Source of the DNA: Ascidia mentula
Taxonomy: Eukaryota; Chordata; Ascidiacea; Phlebobranchia; Ascidiidae
DNA length: 64,000 bases
NCBI GenBank assembly: GCA_947561715.1
Contig: OX387198.1
Span: 19,819,145 to 19,883,144, forward strand
Direction: 5' to 3'
Below the pieces are notes generated by a model that ran no database searches, was not told where the DNA came from, and saw only the letters and a list, made by a program, of their open reading frames with translations. The translations under genes and the position numbers were made by a program. Below are positions 22,510 through 35,600 of this stretch, one piece after another (within the stretch, counting starts at the first letter, position 1; every line of letters begins with the position of its first letter).

Positions 22510-23273
22510 CAGTGGTGGGATTGAGCTGATTCGAACCGAAATTTGACAGTCCAATCGAACCGGTTGTTAACAAGCGTATGAATAGGTCTATGTTTTAATT
22601 CGAGCGCTGTATTCGCACTGTTGCTATGGCATGCTGCTTCCTCACCAGCAAACAGTTTAGTATCAGGCTGTGGGAATAAATCCAAAGACGGCAAATAGCT
22701 TGTAGATAGGGATGCACCGAAAGTTCGGTTTGCCGAATTTATTCGGCCGAAACTAAGGTTTTCGCAATTGTTCGGTTTCGGCCGAATATTTCTGCAAAAT
22801 TCGGCCGAAACCGAAACTTTTTTACTGCATAAAACGCTGATACGCAAAGTTTAGAAAAGGTTAGAATCCTTGTTTAAACTGTAGGATTGTGTTCGTTTCA
22901 TTTGTTTATTTTCACAGAAATGATAAAAATCAAGTTATAGCAGTTGGAACAAGTCGAGGTTATTCTTTAAGCGCCAAAAAGGCTGTATGATAGGATTAGA
23001 TCCAATCCAGTACATCATGTTTTGTTTAAATTTATTGCGTTGAAAGAGATGGATACCAAAATTAGTTTCGGTTTATTCGGCCGAATTAATTCGGCAACTT
23101 TTGCCGAATATTCGGTTTCGGCCGAATATAAAAATAGCTGTTTCGGTGCATCACTGCTTGTAGAGTCTCAGTGATAATAAAGTAGTGTCTTGTCACCGAA
23201 TAGAAGATCAAAAATAGAACGACGATTCCGAATACAATAGAGTAGATTCGAACCGAATGCATAGAACCCACTT
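22510..23273. mobile_element. Degenerate hAT-like element interrupted by a MITE
   Basis: The left edge CAGTGGTGGGA is typical of hAT termini. The block with AACCGGTTGTTRACAA, a TATGAGTA/TATGAATA stretch and GCTATGGCATG also occurs at 42290-42618. The right edge is uncertain. Confidence 0.4.
22706..23155. mobile_element. 450-bp hAT-type MITE
   Basis: The termini GATGCACCGAAA and TTTCGGTGCATC are inverted. Subterminal TTCGGCCGAA repeats are dense. It is flanked on both sides by an identical 8-bp target duplication, GCTTGTAG (22698-22705 and 23156-23163), which is diagnostic of hAT insertion. No coding frame. Confidence 0.9.
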
Positions 23274-23517
23274 AACAGGCGCACATGACGTCAGTCAGTC
23301 AGTTTCCGCGAATCGAAATAAATAAATAATGGACATATTTTGTGTACACAGGAAAATCCTTTACCAACCGCCAGCACTACTGATTTCTGGGAAGCAGCTA
23401 GATGTTACAGTAGTGTTTCAGAAAGAAAACACACAATGATTGCAAAAGTGCTGAGGCACAGAAAAAAAATACAACAAAGAGTGTTGGTGGACTTGATTGA
23501 CACGCATAAATTTGTCA

Positions 23518-24577
23518 TTAAAAATTAAAAATTGAGTTGAAATATTTAAAGGCAAACATTGAAATTTCTACGATGTGGATTTTTTTGAGAGACAATATGT
23601 CGAGTTGGTGAAACAAGGGCCCAAGATATGCTCTGTAAGGTTGTTTGACATTGTTTTTATGATTCGATTTTGTTGGGATGAAACTGGTTGTAAGTATGTG
23701 GAGGGAGCAAAACTTCAAATTATCAGTCTGTAAAGCAAATGAGGATGAACTAAACTGTAATAAACTGTACGGGGCGTTCACATATTTTGTTCAGCTTTTT
23801 TCATAGCACCTGCAGACTGTGCCAACTTTTTTTGTATGGTGTTGCCATGTTAGATTATTATCTATTGTTATACCAAGACACTGCACATTGGAAACTTGTG
23901 TGAGAGGACTCCCATTTACCAGCACCTGAACAGTTGACCAGTTATAATTCTTGTTTTTTGTGAAAATCATGAACTTAGGTTTTTGTACAGCTTAATGATA
24001 ATTTATTAGCACAAAGCCATTGGTGTATGCGGTTCATTTGTAACTTAGCTTCTTGCCCTAATTTACCTGGGTCTGAGTTTGATAACCAAAGACAGGTGTC
24101 ATCAGCGAATATGGTTGAGTGCATGGAGGTGACGTCCGGTATTTCATTTATGCAAAGAGTGAAAAGCAATGGTCCCAGGATGCTGCCTTGAGGAATTCCA
24201 TACAATACATCTTCATATGTAGATTGCTCCGAGTTTACATTGGTGCATTAATCACTGCGGCCCTGCAGGTAGTTTTTAAAGAAACGAAACACCTTACCTC
24301 GAAAACCATAGTTTTGCATTTTTAATAACAGTTTTGCGTGATCTACAGTGTCGAATGCCTGGGCAAGGTCTATAAAAACTGCCAGGAAACGCGCTGCCGT
24401 TGATCCAGTGCTGAAGTGATGTGATTGTGAAACTCTGTCAATGCTGTTATTGTTGAATGTTTTGATCGGAATCCATGGTTGCAATGATATTGGCCTGTAG
24501 TTATTAATTTTATCCTTATTTCCACCTTTATGAAGTGGTATAACTTTGGATATTTTTAGGCATATACATGGACTATT
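23518..24577 (-). mobile_element. Fossil non-LTR retrotransposon (reverse transcriptase)
   Basis: Minus-strand fragment of LINE ORF2. In order: ISKVIPLHKGGNKDKINNY, NYRPISLQP, FIDLAQAFDTVDH, YGIPQGSILGPLLF, FADDT (catalytic YADD-like box) and CLGITIDNNLTW, then a C-terminal block around 23520-23780. One in-frame TAA interrupts it near 24240 and an extra base near 23978 shifts the frame, so it is dead. The 5' part is missing, as expected from truncated insertion. Confidence 0.85.
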
Positions 24578-25412
24578 GGAAGCTTATTGGTTGGTTTAGT
24601 CACATACCGTGTTGTACACCACTTGGGTTAATATAATACAAGAACATAGGTGTGGTGTGACATAAGCATAGGAGAACATTTTATGTGTTGAACAGGATGT
24701 TAAATGAATCACTTTATTCGAGAACATTCGATGGACAAATCATTAGGGTCACATTATGGGGTTAACACTTGGATCGGAAATTGCGAATTATCCAATGTCT
24801 AGTAGCGGGCTTGCAAATGCTTGTGCGATACTGCAAACGAAATGAATTGTGCAACACTTGTGCAATGCTGCCCACAAGACATTACGCAATATAAGCACTG
24901 GTTTATGTGACGTATGTTACAGTCCCAAACCAATATTTCCGTGCAAGATTTTATTTCCATGCAAGACACAAGGTTTTACTCTAATTTTGTAACAACTCTT
25001 TGTGTCGCTATAAAAAATAGCTTGCGCCGGGATAATGCAGCGGGCGGGGATTTACTCCGGTCAAAAGGGAAAAAATGCCTAAAATTTTCTTGATTAAAAT
25101 AGAAGTTTCGTACAGCAGTACATGACAACGAACCAATTGTTATATCGTCAACCCCTGTGCAATCATCGCGAAATTTTGTGAAACTATGGCAACCCTTGCA
25201 CGAAAAACTGTTGGAAAAGCGAAAACGTTTTAAATAGTCCAGTTATTTTTATGTGTGTCTGGCATATCAATGAAGAAATTAAATAAAATATTACTATAAC
25301 GGCACAGTTAAAGTACGTACGACGCGCACGTTGTCGAATCTCCGGCGTGGTTTCTTTGTAACAATTTGTGATTAGGTAATTTTGCTTCGAATTGTTTACA
25401 TACGAATTAAAA

Positions 25413-28400
25413 ATGTCTTCAGCATTTGCAAGAAGTTTTACACAGTACGTTAGATCGTTTAAAATTTTCACAAAACCGACAACCAGGCAAGTTTTTTTTT
25501 ATAATTGGCCAATTGAAATAAAATGAAAGTGGTAGTGTTGTTGCTTTGCTTGATGTTTTTGTTCCATATTGATGGTAGTTAATGCAACTATTTAATTGTT
25601 GAACATAAATTAGATAACTGTTTGTGCACCTGTCTGTAGTTCTCATTGATCAATATATTTGTGCCAGTAAATTTGTTTTTTTAGACCTGAGCACATTTCT
25701 TCACTGTTGACCTCACACATTTTGTCTGTGAAAAGTTGTGCGCTATCTGGTCACAGTCGATCTTTGTGGTATCTTGCTCCAAGTTGGTCGCGCTCCTTTA
25801 ACGGAAAAAGCTCTGTTCCATCCCTGACCTGTAGTTGTGGTGGGTTCCACACAGAAAGTGAGTTTGACTTTTTATCACAATTTACTGCAAAATCAATGTA
25901 ATGTTTGGGATACAGGTGACAAAAAGTTCACAGAGCTGCTAAAAAGTGAAGTTTCAAATGAGAAAACAACCATGCTTGAAATTCCACAATTGTCAGATGA
26001 TTGGAAGGTTTCAATCAATGGAGCAGATTGTTCCCTTGAGAAGCAAATCAAAGGGGACAAGTAAGATCAACTTTTGTTATGTGGAAATTTTCTGCTAATT
26101 TTGCTGACATTCTGTGTTTTACTTTTTAACCTTTTAATGTGTTTGGTGGTAGATTGCTATTCTATAAACTGTTCCAAGAGCCAAATTACTGAAAAATGTC
26201 TATTTAGTGAATAAAAATTGTTGTTCTAGAATTAAAATTTTGTTCAACGTGAACCAGTCTGTACCCCCAGCTGGCGAGGATGACCCTGATGCTAATGAGG
26301 TATTTCCATAATACATTTTTTCTATTTTATGTCTTCTGTAAGATTGTGAATTACAATAAGCATTATCATTTATAGGTGACAAGTAATGGTGTTCTTGAAC
26401 ACCTTCCCGGGGTAGTAGATTCAAGACTACACGAGCTCAGCATATGAAATGCTGTCAATTTAATTTATATGTATTATCAGAGTACCACTTTGCATTAAAA
26501 ATAACCACATAATTGCTCAAACTCATTTTAATGTAAAATGTGCTATAATGTGGCAGCTGTCTATCAAAACAATTTGGCAGTAACATCAAGCTCAATAACA
26601 CAAGACCCTTAGTTTTAATAAGATTTATAAAATTTGAATGTAGTTCAGTTCTTGATAGCAACAGTTGTTATGCAAACCATGCCATAAAGCAATAATGTAA
26701 TTTCTGATAAAAGTACAGAAATAATTGTTACATCATAATTAGGGATATGTGGTACCCAATCCCACCACAATAAACATACAGTGAATTTGGTTGGGGTTAA
26801 TATGACCAGTGTATAAGTATGCAAATCTTAATTTTAAGGAAATCATATCCAAACCTGACTTTTCTGTGGAAATTGAAAAACCTTCAACGAAAGATGCTTT
26901 AACTTTTGATTGCTATTTTCCTGACGCAGAACTTGAAGATGAAACAGGTTTAAATTTTACTACTTTTTGTCCGGGGGGTAATTTAATAAACCTCTCATAA
27001 ATGTTTCTTTAATTGGATATTATGTTTATAAATCTGCTAACTATTTTCAGTAGTTGTCCAATGCAAATATAAAGTAGGTGAAGGAATGATTTTTGAATGC
27101 AGAATACCCAAATGTTTTCAGCATAAGGTCAATCATTTTGCACAGTGGGGAGATCACTGAAAAAACCTACTCAATAGAAATGGAAAATGTTGACTCCGTA
27201 AGTAATGTGTGAAGTTAGTTGAACATACAGGATAAAATATTTAGTCAAAGGTATACATGCGAAATGCGCAATAATAATAAATAGAGATGCCAACACATAT
27301 GTTTTGATTCATACTGGCCCTGACAAGTAAACTGCAGAGTAACTCAAAAATCATAAGGAATTATCTGCAGGTTTATCACAACTTTCCTCTAGAAAGCTGC
27401 AATAACATGCAAAGTTTAATTGTTTTGTGGATATTTTTGATTGTTTTGTAGGAAATGTACGACTGTTTTGTAGGAATTTTTGATTGTTTTGTAGGAAATG
27501 TACAATTATTTTGTAGGAATTTTTGATTGTTTTGCAGGAAATGTACGACTGTTTTGTAGGAATTTTTTATTGTTTTACAAGTAGGAAATGTACGATTGTT
27601 TTGTAGGAAATGTACGACTGTTTTGTAGGAAATGTACGACTGTTTTGTAGGAATTTTTGATTGTTTTGTAGGAAATGTACGATTGTTTTGTAGGAATTTT
27701 TGATTAATTTGTAGGAAATGTACGATTGTTTTGAAGGAAATGTACGATTGTTTTGTAGGAAATGTACAATTGTTTTGTAGGAGTTTTTGATTGTTTTGTA
27801 GGAAATGTACGATTGTTTTGAAGGAAATGTACGATTGTTTTGTAGGAATTGTACGATTGTTTTGTAGGAGTTTTTGATTGTTTTGTAGGAAATGTACGAT
27901 TGTTTTGTAGGAAATGTACAATTGTTTTGTAGGAAATGTACGATTGTTTTGTAGGAAATGTACAATTGTTTTGTAGGAAATGTACGATTGTTTTGTAGGA
28001 AATGTACGATTGTTTTGTAGGAAATGTACGATTGTTTTGTAGGAGTTTTTGATTGTTTTGTAGGAAATGTACAATTGTTTTGTAGGAATTGTACGATTGT
28101 TTTGTAGGAGTTTTTGATTGTTTTGTAGGAAATGTACGATTGTTTTGTAGGAAATGTACAATTGTTTTGTAGGAAATGTACGATTGTTTTGTAGGAGTTT
28201 TTGATTGTTTTGTAGGAAATGTACGATTGTTTTGTAGGAAATGTACGATTGTTTTGTAGGAAATGTACGACTGTTTTGTAGGAAATGTACGACTGTTTTG
28301 TAGGAAATGTACGATTGTTTTGTAGGAAATGTACGATTGTTTTGTAGGAAATGTACAATTGTTTTGTAGGAAATGTACGATTCCCTTTTGGAATTTCTCT

Positions 28401-28519
28401 CAGATCGGGGAATCGGTTCCGAATTCGGCGATGACGTCATCAATCTAGCCACTGCTGTTGAGAACCGCGAATACGTCAAATCATTGGAGAAGCTACACAA
28501 TTTCGTCAGTTGCAAGTGA
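25413..28519 (+). CDS. C1QBP: Mitochondrial p32 / C1q-binding protein (MAM33 family)
   Basis: Seven exons, 816 nt and 271 residues: 25413-25486, 25685-25857, 25916-26060, 26230-26299, 26839-26947, 27103-27197 and 28370-28519. Phases agree throughout. The N-terminus MSSAFARSFTQYVRS is basic and amphipathic, as in mitochondrial presequences. The MAM33 domain starts near CSCGGFHTESDKKF (about 74-87). It continues through ILFNVNQSVPPAG, FDCYFPDAELEDE and FSIRSI, and ends in YDSLLEFLSDRGIG and LEKLHNFVSCK. Known p32 proteins form acidic trimers in the matrix and support mitochondrial translation. Human C1QBP has 282 residues. Intron 1 is of the GC-AG type (ACCAG|gcaagt). The last intron is mostly a minisatellite whose units repeat the exon 7 acceptor. 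Confidence 0.95.
27417..28378 (+). repeat. 21-22-bp minisatellite containing the exon 7 splice acceptor
   Basis: About 44 units of two types: GAAATGTACGATTGTTTTGT+AG (22 bp) and GARTTTTTGATTGTTTTGT+AG (21 bp). Nearly every unit contains TTGTTTTGTAG followed by GAA. The last unit is the real intron-exon junction of C1QBP, exon 7 starting GAAATGTACGATT at 28370. The long minus-strand frame across it is spurious. Confidence 0.95.
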
Positions 28520-29633
28520 CGTCACCAGTATAGCGAAATAAAAACTTCTGCTTTTGTTTAGTTTACGTCTCTGGAATGAAAGCAAGTATTCAAGAGAAAT
28601 CTGAAACATTTGATTTTACCCAAAACGAAAAATATTTATTTACAATCGCGCTATTAAATTTTTATTGTCAACCTTAAAATCAACGAACATCTGTTTCATG
28701 AAGAGCTAAAAAGTTGCCAATTATCACGTGATGTGAAGGCAGTCAGTTGGAAGAAGGCGTTGCTAAGAAACGACATCAGTCGAGTATTTGCAAATATCCC
28801 AAACCAGGGGTCTGGTGATAATTTGCAACCCGATTATGGAGGGAGAACAAATTATTGGTTTGAGCTTCACCGTTTACCCACTACGAAAACCGATTGCAAT
28901 CCCAGCCACTGACAATCGTCACAACTTGGTGTTTGAAACCTCCCCATTCACTGTTTGTAGTTATTTAACATTTCTCGTTTCCATCTTGTCGGGGAGAGTT
29001 AGGATACGGAATGTATGGCGAAATAGCGGGAGTTCAACCATATGGAAAAGTTGAGCCCAACATTTCATCACTTATGTTTCGTGTATTGATGATGGATTTA
29101 CAGCAGCAGACAAAAAGGAATGCCAATGTGGTTTATTCAATCAAGTCATTCGCCACACCTTGTGCAAACCATTGCTAATATTTCAAAAGCAATGCTGGAC
29201 ACATAGCGTAAATTTCAACACATTACGTCGGTACAGTGGCCCTATCTGAAACTTTCGATCAAAAACTTATTTGAGTCGCGCACCCTGGGTGTAGAATAAG
29301 GGCTTCCAGGTTGTATAAAAATCAAATAAAAACGCCAACGAGGAAGTTTGAGAAACTTATTTATCTGCCACGCCTTGATATAACTAACTCTTGTATAAAA
29401 TGGATGGGTTTCGCCCGGTTGAGAAATTAATGTACTGTGACGTCAGCGGGAAAGGAGTTGGTTGTAGAATAGTCGCTTGACAGTTGAAGAGGAAACTAGT
29501 GGAAACTCCACGTCATACGTCCATAGAAATCATGTTTCCTGCTTGTCCGGGCATCCACAGTGACGTCATACGAGGATTTATTGCGGAAAGTTAGGGTTAT
29601 ATGAAAGTTGTTGGTTAGTTGGATGACAAGAAA
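28520..29633. other. Intergenic, C1QBP to LDLa gene
   Basis: No convincing exon or repeat. The frame at 28788-29054 has no family signature. Confidence 0.4.
28537..28542 (+). terminator. C1QBP poly(A) signal AATAAA
   Basis: Canonical hexamer 18 nt after the stop codon. Confidence 0.75.
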
Positions 29634-32600
29634 ATGGTTTGTCGAATTTTGTGCTGTATTGTGTGGTTATTGGTGGTATGTTTTAGCAGAGGTAAGATTC
29701 CATGTTTTAGTAAATTGAACTTTTGTGTTATATAACGTAGCTAAATATATTAGTTCCACAAATGTGCGGAAATCTGTGTTGGGAACATTTTCCTATATTT
29801 GTTTTAAAATAAAAATATTTCATAAAAATTACTTGATAATCATCTGGAAACTGCTAAGAACCCGGCCCACATATAAATCTGTTGAACAAAAAAATCTGGG
29901 TTGGTATTAAAACTAAAATACATTATAACGTCGTTTCACAGCCTTATATGTTGATCAAGTTTGTCGACCTGCATGGGTTAGATCGTTCTTTTACCTAAAA
30001 ATCTAGATTATATCTATCTGAAAAGCGGCTGGAATTTCCCATCTATTCATTACAGCGATTAACTAAGGTGCTGGAACATTGATTTTGACTTTTTTATTTT
30101 GCACGCAAAGTTAGTTCACATGAACAATAGAACAATAGAGCAAAATATTTAGCAAAGATTAAGTTTTTAGTAATATTTTGTGTTTTTCCTCAAACAAGTA
30201 TTTGGGCAACCTATTTTTACTTTGACGCCATAAAGATGGCTGTTGACGTCATAACGCGTTTGGTTTGTTTTGATTTAAAAAGTGGAATGAAACTTTATAC
30301 ACAGTGCAAGGTGTTCACTAAAGAAGTATTATTACCGACACCAATCAAGTTTTCAAAAGCAAATTATGATGTAATAGACACCCAGAATCTGATCAAATCA
30401 CTTTTATTTTGCACGCAAAGAACAATAGAGATGTACAACAATAAGGGTTATCGAGTCATATTTCCCCACAAACAATCACCGTCTGGCGTAGGATCGCAGT
30501 CCGTCGCACTGGGATGTGATGATGGGTTGAGACAGTAATCAGTGTTACGTCTCATACGTCACGAGATCAGTGTTACGTCACATGTTCAGTGGTACGTCTT
30601 ATACGTCTTGTGATGAATGTTACTTCACATACGTCACGTGATAAGTATTATGTCTCATACGTCACATACGTCACGTGATCAGTGTTACGTCACATGCGTC
30701 ACGTGATCAGCGTTACGTCGCATTCGTGACGTGACGTGATCAGTGTTACGTCACATACGTCACGTGTTTATCATTTCACAGGAAATTGTTCAAAGAAAAT
30801 CACTCGGATTTCTATGAGAGGTTTTGCTCCAGTTAATGACGGTCCATCCTCCCTCACTGGTGAGGTCATAATAGCGGGAGGTGACGTCATAGGAGGCACA
30901 GCGGTAATATATGTTTAATTTTATCTATTAATTTTCATGACGGCAACAATTATCATTATTTCCTCACAGGATGAGGGAAACAGCTCATGCGTGAAGTACA
31001 GCGAATTCGCTTGTAATGATGGTCAGTCATGCGTGTCGGTATTGCAAGAATGCAACAAAGTGGCTGATTGCTCGGACGGAAGTGACGAACACAGAAACTG
31101 CTCATATTTCTCATGCGGAGACGGAAGTTACATCAGTGCACTGTAAACAATCTTCAATTAAAACGAAGAATTTATTCCCATGTAAAACAAATTGGGGTTA
31201 AATACCTTTGCATTAATTTTGTTTTAAGATTTACTTGTGACGAATTCGAGGATTGTCCGGATGCAAGAGATGAAGATCTGGAACACGCGAATTGTTCGGT
31301 TGTGGAATGTGTCAATTCAATGATGGCTGTTGTGAGTTTTGTGATCTGAATTATTTCACGGTTTCATGAAATTAATTGTTTCAGGTGAGAGGCACTAATA
31401 TTTGTGATGGCATAAGCGACTGTCAAGACGACTACAATAGCGATGAATGCAATTGTTCTTTTACGTTTGTTTGCAAGAATAAAAAGTGAGTAATTACAGA
31501 TAATTTTTGTGACGTCTGTTTATGAGACGTGTACAACTCATGACACTTCATCACAAAATATTTTATATGATTAGGTATCATAAGAGATTTTTGAGTTTTC
31601 ATTTCAAACGATAGTCATATGATGGCGATTCTCTATTTTTCAGAGGCATTTACAGGTTTACGATAAAAATTCGCTCGATAATGTTCAGATTCATTCGAAT
31701 GATCAAGTTAATCATATGATCTCGATATTGTTCACAAGCATTCACATGTTCCAGTTTATCACATGATCTCGATATTGCTCAAGAGCATTCACATGATTAA
31801 GTTGATCATATGATCTTTATATTGTTTAGATGCATTCACATAAATCAAAGATGTGACGGTGACGATCAATGCGGAGATGGAAGCGACGAAGCCGATTGTC
31901 CTCGGTTTACATGTAACAATGGAGATCGCGTGCTCAGTAGTCGACTGTGCGACGGAATCGATCAGTGCGGTGACTCCAGTGATGAGTGCGATTGTACGGA
32001 TACATTTACCTGCGCCAACGGAAGGTAAAACCGATGCTCTTAATGCAAATGTTCAAATTATGCCTGTTGAACCATATGACTTGCAACCATCCGTTATAAA
32101 TGTTCAAATTGGATGCGTGTTGAACCATATGACTTGCAACCATCCGTTATAAATGTTCAAATTATATGCGTGTTGAACCATATGACTTGCAACCATCCGT
32201 TATAAATGTTCAAATTATATGCGTGTTGAACCATATGACTTGCAACCATCCGTTATAAATGTTCAAATTATATGCGTGTTGAACCATATGACTTGCAACC
32301 ATCCGTTATAAATGTTCAAATTGGATGCGTGTTGAACCATATGACTTGCAACCATCCGTTATAAATGTTCAAATTATATGCGTGTTGAACCATATGACTT
32401 GCAACCATCCGTTATAAATGTTCAAATTATATGCGTGTTGAACCATATGACTTGCAACCATCCGTTATAAATGTTCAAATTATATGCGTGTTGAACCATA
32501 TGACTTGCAACCATCCGTTATAAATGTTCAAATTAGATGCGTGTTGAACCATATGACTTGCAACCATCCGTCATAAATGTTCAAATTATATGCGTGTTGA

Positions 32601-35600
32601 ACCATATGACTTGCAACCATCCGTTATAAATGTTCAAATTATATGCGTGTTGAACCATATGACTTGCAACCATCCGTTATAAATGTTCAAATTATATGCG
32701 TGTTGAACCATATGACTTGCAACCATCCGTTATAAATGTTCAAATTAGATGCGTGTTGAACCACATGACTTGCAACCATCCGTTATAAATGTTCAAATTA
32801 GATGCGTGTTGAACCACATGACTTGCAACCATCCGTTATAAATATTCAAATTATATGCGTGTTGAACCATATGACTTGCAACCATCCGTTATAAATGTTC
32901 AAATTATATGCGTGTTGAACCATATGACTTGCAACCATCCGTTATAAATGTTCAAATTATATGCGTGTTGAACCATATGACTTGCAACCATCCGTTATAA
33001 ATGTTCAAATTATATGCGTGTTGAACCACATGACTTGCAACCATCCGTTATAAATGTTCAAATTATATGCGTGTTGAACCACATGACTTGCAACCATCCC
33101 TTATAAATGTTCAAATTATATGCGTGTTGAAACATATGACTTGCAACCATCCGTCATAAATGTTCAAATTATATGCGTGTTGAACCATATGACTTGCAAC
33201 CATCCGTCATAAATGTTCAAATTATATGCGTGTTGAACCATATGACTTGCAACCATCCGTCATAAATGTTCAAATTATATGCGTGTTGAACCATATGACT
33301 TGCAACCACCCGTTATAAATGTTCAAATTGGATGCGTGTTGAACCATATGCCTTGCAACCACCCGTTATAAATGTTCAAATTAGATGCGTGTTGAACCAT
33401 ATGACTTGCAACCATTCGATATAAATGTTCAAATTGGATGCGTGTTGAACCATATGACTTGCAACCACCCGTTATAAATGTTCAAATTAGATGCGTGTTG
33501 AACCATATTACTTGCAACCATCCGTTATAAATGTTCAAATTAGATGCGTGTTGAACCATATGACTTGCAACCACCCGTTATAAATGTTCAAATTGGATGC
33601 GTGTTGAACCATATGACTTGCAACCACCCGTTATAAATGTTCAAATTGGATGCGTGTTGAACCATATGACTTGCAACCATCCGTTATAAATGTTCAAATT
33701 AGATGCGTGTTGAACCATATTACTTGCAACCATCCGTTATAAATGTTCAAATTAGATGCGTGTTGAACCATATGACTTGCAACCATTCGATATAAATGTT
33801 CAAATTGGATGCGTGTTGAACCATATGACTTGCAACCACCCGTTATAAATGTTCAAATTAGATGCGTGTTGAACCATATGACTTGCAACCATTCGATATA
33901 AATGTTCAAATTAGATGCGTGTTGAACCATATGACTTGCAACCATCCGTTATAAATGTTCAAATTGGATGCGTGTTGAACCATGTGACTTGCAACCACCC
34001 GTTATAAATGTTCAAATTGGATGCGTGTTGAACCATATGACTTGCAACCACCCGTTATAAATGTTCAAATTAGATGCGTGTTGAACCATATTACTTGCAA
34101 CCATCCGTTATAAATGTTCAAATTAGATGCGTGTTGAACCATATGACTTGCAACCACCTGTTATAAATGTTCAAATTAGATGCGTGTTGAACCATATGAC
34201 TTGCAACCATCCGTTATAAATGTTCAAATTATATACGTGTTGAGCCATATGACTTGCAACCACCTGTTACAAATGTTCAAATTAGATGCGTGTTGAACCA
34301 TATCACTTGCAACCACCTGTTACAAATGTTCAAATTAGATGCGTGTTGAACCATATGACTTGCAACCATCCGTTATAAATGTTCAAATTAGATGCGTGTT
34401 GAACCATATGACTTGCAACCATCCGTTATAAATGTTCAAATTAGATGAGTGTTGAACCATATGACTGGCAACCATCCGTTATAAATGTTCAAATTAGATG
34501 CGTGTTGAACCATATGACTTGCAACCACCTGTTATAAATGTTCAAATTAGATGCGTGTTGAACCATATGACTTGCAACCATCCGTTATAAATGTTCAAAT
34601 TAGATGCGTGTTGAACCATATGACTTGCAACCATCCGTCATAAATGATCAAATTATATGCGTGTTGAACCATATGACTTGCAACCATCCGTCATAAATGT
34701 TCAAATTAGATGCGTGTTGAACCATATGACTTGCAACCATCCGTTATAAATGTTCAAATTAGATGAGTGTTGAACCATATGACTGGCAACCACCCGTTAT
34801 AAATGTTCAAATTAGATGCGTGTTGAACCATATGACTTGCAACCATTCGATATAAATGTTCAAATTGGATGCGTGTTGAACCATATGACTTGCAACCACC
34901 CGTTATAAATGTTCAAATTAGATGCGTGTTGAACCATATTACTTGCAACCATCCGTTAAAAATGTTCAAATTAGATGCGTGTTGAACCATATGACTTGCA
35001 ACCACCCGTTATAAATGTTCAAATTGGATGCGTGTTGAACCATATGACTTGCAACCACCCGTTATAAATGTTCAAATTGGATGCGTGTTGAACCATATGA
35101 CTTGCAACCACCCGTTATAAATGTTCAAATTGGATGCGTGTTGAACCATATGACTTGCAACCATCCGTTATAAATGTTCAAATTAGATGCGTGTTGAACC
35201 ATATTACTTGCAACCATCCGTTATAAATGTTCAAATTTGATGCGTGTTGAACCATATGACTTGCAACCACCTGTTATAAATGTTCAAATTGGATGCGTGT
35301 TGAACCATATGACTTGCAACCACCCGTTATAAATGTTCAAATTAGATGCGTGTTGAACCATATGACTTGCAACCATTCGATATAAATGTTCAAATTAGAT
35401 GCGTGTTGAACCATATGACTTGCAACCATCCGTTATAAATGTTCAAATTGGATGCGTGTTGAACCATGTGACTTGCAACCACCCGTTATAAATGTTCAAA
35501 TTGGATGCGTGTTGAACCATATGACTTGCAACCACCCGTTATAAATGTTCAAATTAGATGCGTGTTGAACCATATTACTTGCAACCATCCGTTATAAATG

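Larger units (their letters stand above)
19152..25412. other. Transposon-rich intergenic region
   Basis: Between the spinster and C1QBP genes. It holds the repeats listed separately. A plus-strand frame at 23340-23528 (containing NPLPTASTTDFWEAA) may be a hAT transposase remnant, but this is weak. Nothing is recognised at 24580-25412. Confidence 0.5.

Noticed and set aside
23340-23528. Plus-strand frame with FWEAARCYSS
   Set aside because: Could be a hAT transposase remnant next to hAT-like ends, but it is too short and divergent to call.
26383-26450. Extra C1QBP exon after exon 4 (VTSNGVLEHLPG)
   Set aside because: Acceptor-like, but exons 4 and 5 join in phase without it and it soon meets a stop.
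27376-28515. 379-residue minus-strand open frame (and a 263-residue overlap)
   Set aside because: It is only the translated minisatellite; the real C1QBP exon 7 lies on the plus strand at its edge.
30236-30538. 100-residue frame starting MAVDVITRL inside LDLa intron 1
   Set aside because: Exon 1 joins exon 2 at 30782 in correct phase. No acceptor joins this frame and no domain is recognised.
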